Shown here: piece after piece, positions 6,641-9,313 of the stretch
Numbering within the stretch: the stretch's first letter is position 1
Layout: every line of letters begins with the position of its first letter
Source of the DNA: Clostridiales bacterium DTU092
GTDB lineage: Bacteria > Bacillota > Clostridia > Caldicoprobacterales > Caldicoprobacteraceae
Assembly: GCA_001513505.1 (NCBI GenBank)
Contig: LFTM01000070.1
Location: 1 to 9,313 of the forward strand
Direction: 5' to 3'
Length of the DNA: 9,313 nt
Notes under the pieces: generated by a model
Seen by the model: the letters and a program-made list of their open reading frames with translations, nothing else
Told to the model about the DNA's origin: nothing
The model's database searches: none
Translations under genes and position numbers: made by a program

Positions 6641-6670
6641 TTGAAATATATGGTTATTTTGTAGTAGTAT
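6641..6670 (+). promoter_or_regulatory. Possible promoter for the acetyltransferase gene
   Basis: TTGAAA (6641-6646) and TAGTAT (6665-6670) are 18 bases apart, with 5 of 6 and 4 of 6 consensus matches. A lone TATAAT at 6621-6626 lacks a -35. Because a terminator precedes this region, some promoter must lie between 6557 and 6781; which one is unclear. Confidence 0.28.
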
Positions 6671-6710
6671 ATTGTTAAAGATCCAATCAAAGCACATCTC
6701 AGGGAAATTT

Positions 6711-6779
6711 ATGAAGGTTCAGGAAATAAGATGCAGAATATTTAAACGGTCTTCTGTATTATGGGAAAAGGAGAAATAA
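6711..6779 (+). CDS. Possible 22-codon upstream reading frame coupled to the acetyltransferase
   Basis: An ATG at 6711, 6 bases after AGGG (6701-6704), opens a 22-codon frame ending at TAA 6777-6779, two bases before the acetyltransferase ATG. The product is basic (RCRIFKRSS in the middle) and resembles nothing I know. Its last codons contain the acetyltransferase ribosome binding site, so if translated it would be translationally coupled to that gene. Its ribosome binding site is weak, and a frame of this length can arise by chance. Confidence 0.35.
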   Translation: MKVQEIRCRIFKRSSVLWEKEK

Positions 6780-6781
6780 AA

Positions 6782-7336
6782 ATGATGGGTGATAAAAAAT
6801 CAGTTGTTCTCAATATCCTGCCGATGTCCCATAAACATTTATGTGATATAAACAAACCCAATGAGCCTTTTTTGATCTTCGGCAAACTAATACCATCTTT
6901 TATAAACGGTCAATGGACCTGGACAGAAGAAATCTATGAAATACCCTATGAAAAATGGTACCCCAATGATGAATTGGACTATAGCGAATATATAGATAAT
7001 CCGGATAAAATTGTCTATATGGCCTACGTGGGTAATCAATGTATCGGACAGATAAGATTAAGACGGAATTGGAACCAATACTGCTATATTGAGGATATTG
7101 CAGTCAGCAGACAATATCGGGGAATGGGATTAGGGAGAAGACTGATTGATATAGCCATCCAATGGGCAAAGAATGGGGGAATGCGGGGGTTAATGGCCGA
7201 GACTCAGGATACAAACCTTGCAGCCTGCAGGTTTTACCATAGGTGTGGCTTTGTACTGGGAGGAGTAGATATTATGCTGTACAGGAACTGTTCCAACAGC
7301 GACGAAAAGGCTTTATTATGGTATAAGTTGTTTTAA
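6782..7336 (+). CDS. sat: Streptothricin N-acetyltransferase (GNAT family, Sat4/SatA-like)
   Basis: A 184-residue GNAT acetyltransferase expected to acetylate the beta-lysine part of streptothricin (nourseothricin) using acetyl-CoA in the cytoplasm. It matches what I recall of the Sat4/SatA family along nearly its whole length: DINKPNEPF (22-30), WTWTEEIYE (45-53), EYIDNPDKI (69-77), LRRNWNQYCYIEDIAV (93-108), the acetyl-CoA loop QYRGMGLG (111-118), ETQDTNLAACRFYHRCGF (140-157), VDIMLY (162-167) and a C-terminal EKALLWYKLF. Length is normal for the family. Start choice: AAAAGGAG (6766-6773) is 8 bases before the ATG at 6782; the in-frame ATG at 6761 lies before that site and is rejected. The well-known relatives are in aadE-sat4-aphA-3 elements; here no such partners are present. 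No terminator separates it from the sulfatase. Confidence 0.9.
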   Translation: MMGDKKSVVLNILPMSHKHLCDINKPNEPFLIFGKLIPSFINGQWTWTEEIYEIPYEKWYPNDELDYSEYIDNPDKIVYMAYVGNQCIGQIRLRRNWNQYCYIEDIAVSRQYRGMGLGRRLIDIAIQWAKNGGMRGLMAETQDTNLAACRFYHRCGFVLGGVDIMLYRNCSNSDEKALLWYKLF

Positions 7337-7390
7337 ATGATTAGGGCTATGATAAATTGATTGGATTTTCTTAAGGAGGAGTAAAAAAGG

Positions 7391-8761
7391 ATGAGTACAC
7401 AGAGACCTAACGTAGTAATCATGATTTCTCATGATACCGGGCGGTTCGTTTCACCATATGGTTACACGACAGTTAATACACCCAATTTTGAAAGATTGGC
7501 ACAGATGAGTACAACCTTTGACAACTGTTTTTGTACAACACCGCTTTGCGCACCTGCACGTGCCGCTTTGCTGACGGGACTTTATCCTCATCAGAATGGC
7601 ATGATGGGGTTACCTTCGGATACATTGGGAGATTGGGACATGGTGCGTAAAGACAGACACATAGCTGCAGTCTTGAAATCGCACGGTTATCGCACTGTTC
7701 TCTGTGGTTTTGAGCACGAATCCCAGGATCTGTTTTCCATAGGCTTTGAAGAAGCGATTCATGGCAGCGGCAAAGGGCATAATGGAGGCAAAACTATTAC
7801 CGGAGCGGGTAAAGACATAAATAACTGGTTTGAAGCCAATCCGGGCGCCGGCAAAGAGTATCCTTTTTACATGCAAATCGGATGCACACAGACTCACCGG
7901 GAATGGAACAGGTATGCCGAGCCTTATGATGGAAAAGGTATATGGAAGGCTCCTTATCTTATCGATGATCCTGATGTGGACAAAGAAATGGCAGAATTTC
8001 AAGGAGCCTGTAACTCTTTGGATAAGGGGTTAGGGGAAATATTAGATGTCTTTGATGAACGGGGACTCACAGATAATACGATATTTGTAATAACTACAGA
8101 TCATGGAATTGATTTTCCAAGGGCAAAAGGAACTTTGTTCGATCCCGGGGTAGAAGTTTTGCTTTTTATGCGTTATGATGCCGGAGGATGGCACAAAGGA
8201 AAACATTGCAAAGCTTTGATAAGTCATGTGGATGTTTATCCTACTATATTAGAGGCTTGTAATATTCCCGTTCCTTCGGGCACTGCGGGAAGAAGCTTTC
8301 TTGATATACTGACTGGTTCTGAAGAAACGGCTGTCAGGGATGCTGTTTATCTGGAGAAGACATATCATGATAATTATGATCCTATGAGAGGGCTGCGTAC
8401 AGAACGTTATAAATACATATTAAATTTTGATGCTCAGACACTTTATGATGTACGTATAGCCACGGCACCAAGATATAACTGGTTCAGGTTTCCATTTGCA
8501 AAAGACAAAAGAGAAGAATTGTATGATCTGTGGGAAGATCCCCATGAAACAAAAAATTTGGCAGATGATCCCGCCTATGAGCATATACGGTTACAGTTAA
8601 AATCAAAACTTGCCCGGTGGATGAAGGAAACCGAGGATCCGCTTCTTAATGGGCCTATTCCCAGTCCGTATCATCTTCGTATAAGCAGAGAGATGAAAGA
8701 ATTAGCTGAGAATGCCGATGAACAATTGAATTTGGAGAATAGCCATGAAAAAATGGTATAA
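7391..8761 (+). CDS. Type I sulfatase, SGSH-like (heparan N-sulfatase family)
   Basis: A 456-residue alkaline-phosphatase-fold sulfatase. The active-site signature CAPARAALLTG (53-63) has a cysteine, which must be converted to formylglycine, in anaerobes usually by the radical-SAM enzyme anSME. Metal-site residues include D15 (in ISHDTG), and D237-H238 (TTDHG); K247 follows. Matches to human N-sulfoglucosamine sulfohydrolase that I recall include HQNGM after the signature, KGTLFDPGVEVLL (247-259), ELYDLWEDPHETKNLADDP (376-394) and WMKETEDPL near the end. Substrate is therefore likely an N- or O-sulfated amino sugar from glycosaminoglycan, but this is inference. No signal peptide, so it probably acts on imported sugars. 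AAGGAGG (7373-7379) lies 11 bases before the ATG. It overlaps the next gene by 17 bases. No maturase gene is in the window. Confidence 0.92.
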   Translation: MSTQRPNVVIMISHDTGRFVSPYGYTTVNTPNFERLAQMSTTFDNCFCTTPLCAPARAALLTGLYPHQNGMMGLPSDTLGDWDMVRKDRHIAAVLKSHGYRTVLCGFEHESQDLFSIGFEEAIHGSGKGHNGGKTITGAGKDINNWFEANPGAGKEYPFYMQIGCTQTHREWNRYAEPYDGKGIWKAPYLIDDPDVDKEMAEFQGACNSLDKGLGEILDVFDERGLTDNTIFVITTDHGIDFPRAKGTLFDPGVEVLLFMRYDAGGWHKGKHCKALISHVDVYPTILEACNIPVPSGTAGRSFLDILTGSEETAVRDAVYLEKTYHDNYDPMRGLRTERYKYILNFDAQTLYDVRIATAPRYNWFRFPFAKDKREELYDLWEDPHETKNLADDPAYEHIRLQLKSKLARWMKETEDPLLNGPIPSPYHLRISREMKELAENADEQLNLENSHEKMV

Positions 8762-9104
8762 AGAGGAATATGAATGGGAGATTGAAGTAATAGGTTTTCT
8801 CAATAGTGATCGTACTGAGGGATATTGCCGGAACGGGGAGGAAATTGGGGATAAGTATACCTGTACCTATGGCTGTCCTGTAAATCAGGATGGACAGGGT
8901 ATTTGCTCCAAGGTAATGATGATTATGTTCCCAATCATGGAGGCGGTCAGAAGCGGCGGAGATTTAGTGAACATCGGTGGTAGTAGTAAATATAGCAAGG
9001 ATGTCGTATGCCCTGATGGCTGTGTTATATTCAGGATGACTGCAAAGAAAACCGGAAATGAGAATTTTTATAAGAGATATTTATCCAGTAGTAAAGATTA
9101 TTGA
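8745..9104 (+). CDS. TIGR04076-type small Cys-rich protein
   Basis: A 119-residue soluble protein of unknown function. The pattern GYCRNGEEIGDKYTC (26-40), QGIC (51-54), MFPIMEAVRSGGD (61-73) and VVCPDGCVIFRM (87-98) fits the TIGR04076 family as I remember it: a GxxxGD segment, GIC, a proline followed by a GG segment, and CPD near the end. Six cysteines (28, 40, 44, 54, 89, 93) suggest metal or cluster binding, which is inference. The length is somewhat above the roughly 90-100 residues usual for the family, mainly through the tail. GGAG (8734-8737) sits 7 bases before its ATG inside the sulfatase gene, and the two genes overlap by 17 bases, so they are very probably translated from one transcript. 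Confidence 0.75.
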   Translation: MKKWYKEEYEWEIEVIGFLNSDRTEGYCRNGEEIGDKYTCTYGCPVNQDGQGICSKVMMIMFPIMEAVRSGGDLVNIGGSSKYSKDVVCPDGCVIFRMTAKKTGNENFYKRYLSSSKDY

Positions 9105-9138
9105 GATATTTATACAAAACTAAAAGGGAGGTATCCTT

Positions 9139-9313
9139 GTGCAGCCAAAACTAATAAAAAAAGGAGAGCTATTAATAGCCGGCATTACAGGGGATGGAAG
9201 CAAAACCCATGAGGTATGGGAGCAATTTATGGAACTCTATGAGAAGATTGAGATAAAGAATAAGCTTTCAGACTATGGATATGAGATCCGTATTTACAAT
9301 GATGAACAATGTA
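9139..9313 (+). CDS. GyrI-like / AraC effector-binding domain protein, partial (3' end beyond window)
   Basis: A reading frame starts at GTG 9139-9141, 7 bases after AGGGAGG (9125-9131), and runs off the window end after 58 codons. The visible part, MQPKLIKKGELLIAGITGDG then SKTHEVWEQFMELY and KLSDYGYEIRIYND, fits the start of a GyrI-like or AraC-type effector-binding domain: a beta strand ending in AGI, the variable loop, an EVW-x-x-F helix, and the next strand (YEIRIY). Members bind small hydrophobic or cationic molecules as regulators, or form stand-alone binding proteins. No DNA-binding region precedes the domain, so this looks like a stand-alone form. It follows the TIGR04076-type gene by 34 bases and is probably in the same operon. 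Confidence 0.7.
   Translation, partial: MQPKLIKKGELLIAGITGDGSKTHEVWEQFMELYEKIEIKNKLSDYGYEIRIYNDEQC

Noticed and set aside
6761..6781. Upstream ATG at 6761 as the acetyltransferase start
   Set aside because: The ribosome binding site AAAAGGAG lies after this ATG and 8 bases before the ATG at 6782, so the latter is the start.
1..9313. CRISPR arrays, tRNA/rRNA genes, insertion sequences, phage genes
   Set aside because: No regularly spaced repeats, no cloverleaf-like or rRNA-like stretches, and no transposase, integrase or phage-like protein was seen on either strand.

Overview
The window looks like chromosomal DNA from a low-GC Gram-positive anaerobe of the Clostridia. I infer this from strong AGGAGG-type ribosome binding sites, AT-rich spacers, sigma-A-like promoters, a Cys-type sulfatase, paired Gate-domain membrane proteins, and relatives of Firmicutes resistance genes. 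No tRNA, rRNA, CRISPR array, transposase, integrase or insertion-sequence end was seen. Species cannot be assigned from the sequence alone.

Layout: (1) 7-1335, plus strand: a PHP-domain metallo-phosphoesterase-like protein whose true start may lie upstream of the window. (2) 1429-2916, minus strand: a MATE-family multidrug exporter, convergent with the PHP gene; both share a long hairpin terminator that runs into the last codons of the MATE gene. (3) 3033-3941, minus strand: two consecutive small Gate-domain (nucleoside-recognition, SpmA/SpmB-like) membrane proteins, which look like two halves of one heteromeric membrane complex. They have a good sigma-A promoter with a perfect 14-bp palindrome against its -35 box. 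(4) 4124-4921, plus strand, divergent: an MBL-fold hydrolase with a full set of metal ligands. (5) 5051-6477, plus strand: an MFS drug exporter of the macrolide-efflux type. Before it lies a 12-codon leader peptide with its own strong ribosome binding site and three helices that compete with one another; one of them hides the exporter's ribosome binding site. A clear intrinsic terminator closes the unit. (6) 6711-7336: a possible 22-codon upstream reading frame abutting a streptothricin acetyltransferase (Sat4/SatA-like) gene. (7) 7391-9104: an SGSH-like sulfatase overlapping by 17 bp a small Cys-rich TIGR04076-type protein. (8) 9139-window end: the start of a GyrI-like effector-binding protein.

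Several genes fit an antibiotic-handling theme: MATE exporter, attenuator-controlled MFS exporter, streptothricin acetyltransferase and possibly the GyrI-like small-molecule-binding protein. The sulfatase and PHP genes look like ordinary catabolic or hydrolytic accessory genes. The strongest candidate for something not described before is the MFS leader at 5051-5184. Its architecture matches drug-inducible translational attenuation of the ermC kind, but its leader peptide lacks the stalling motifs I know.
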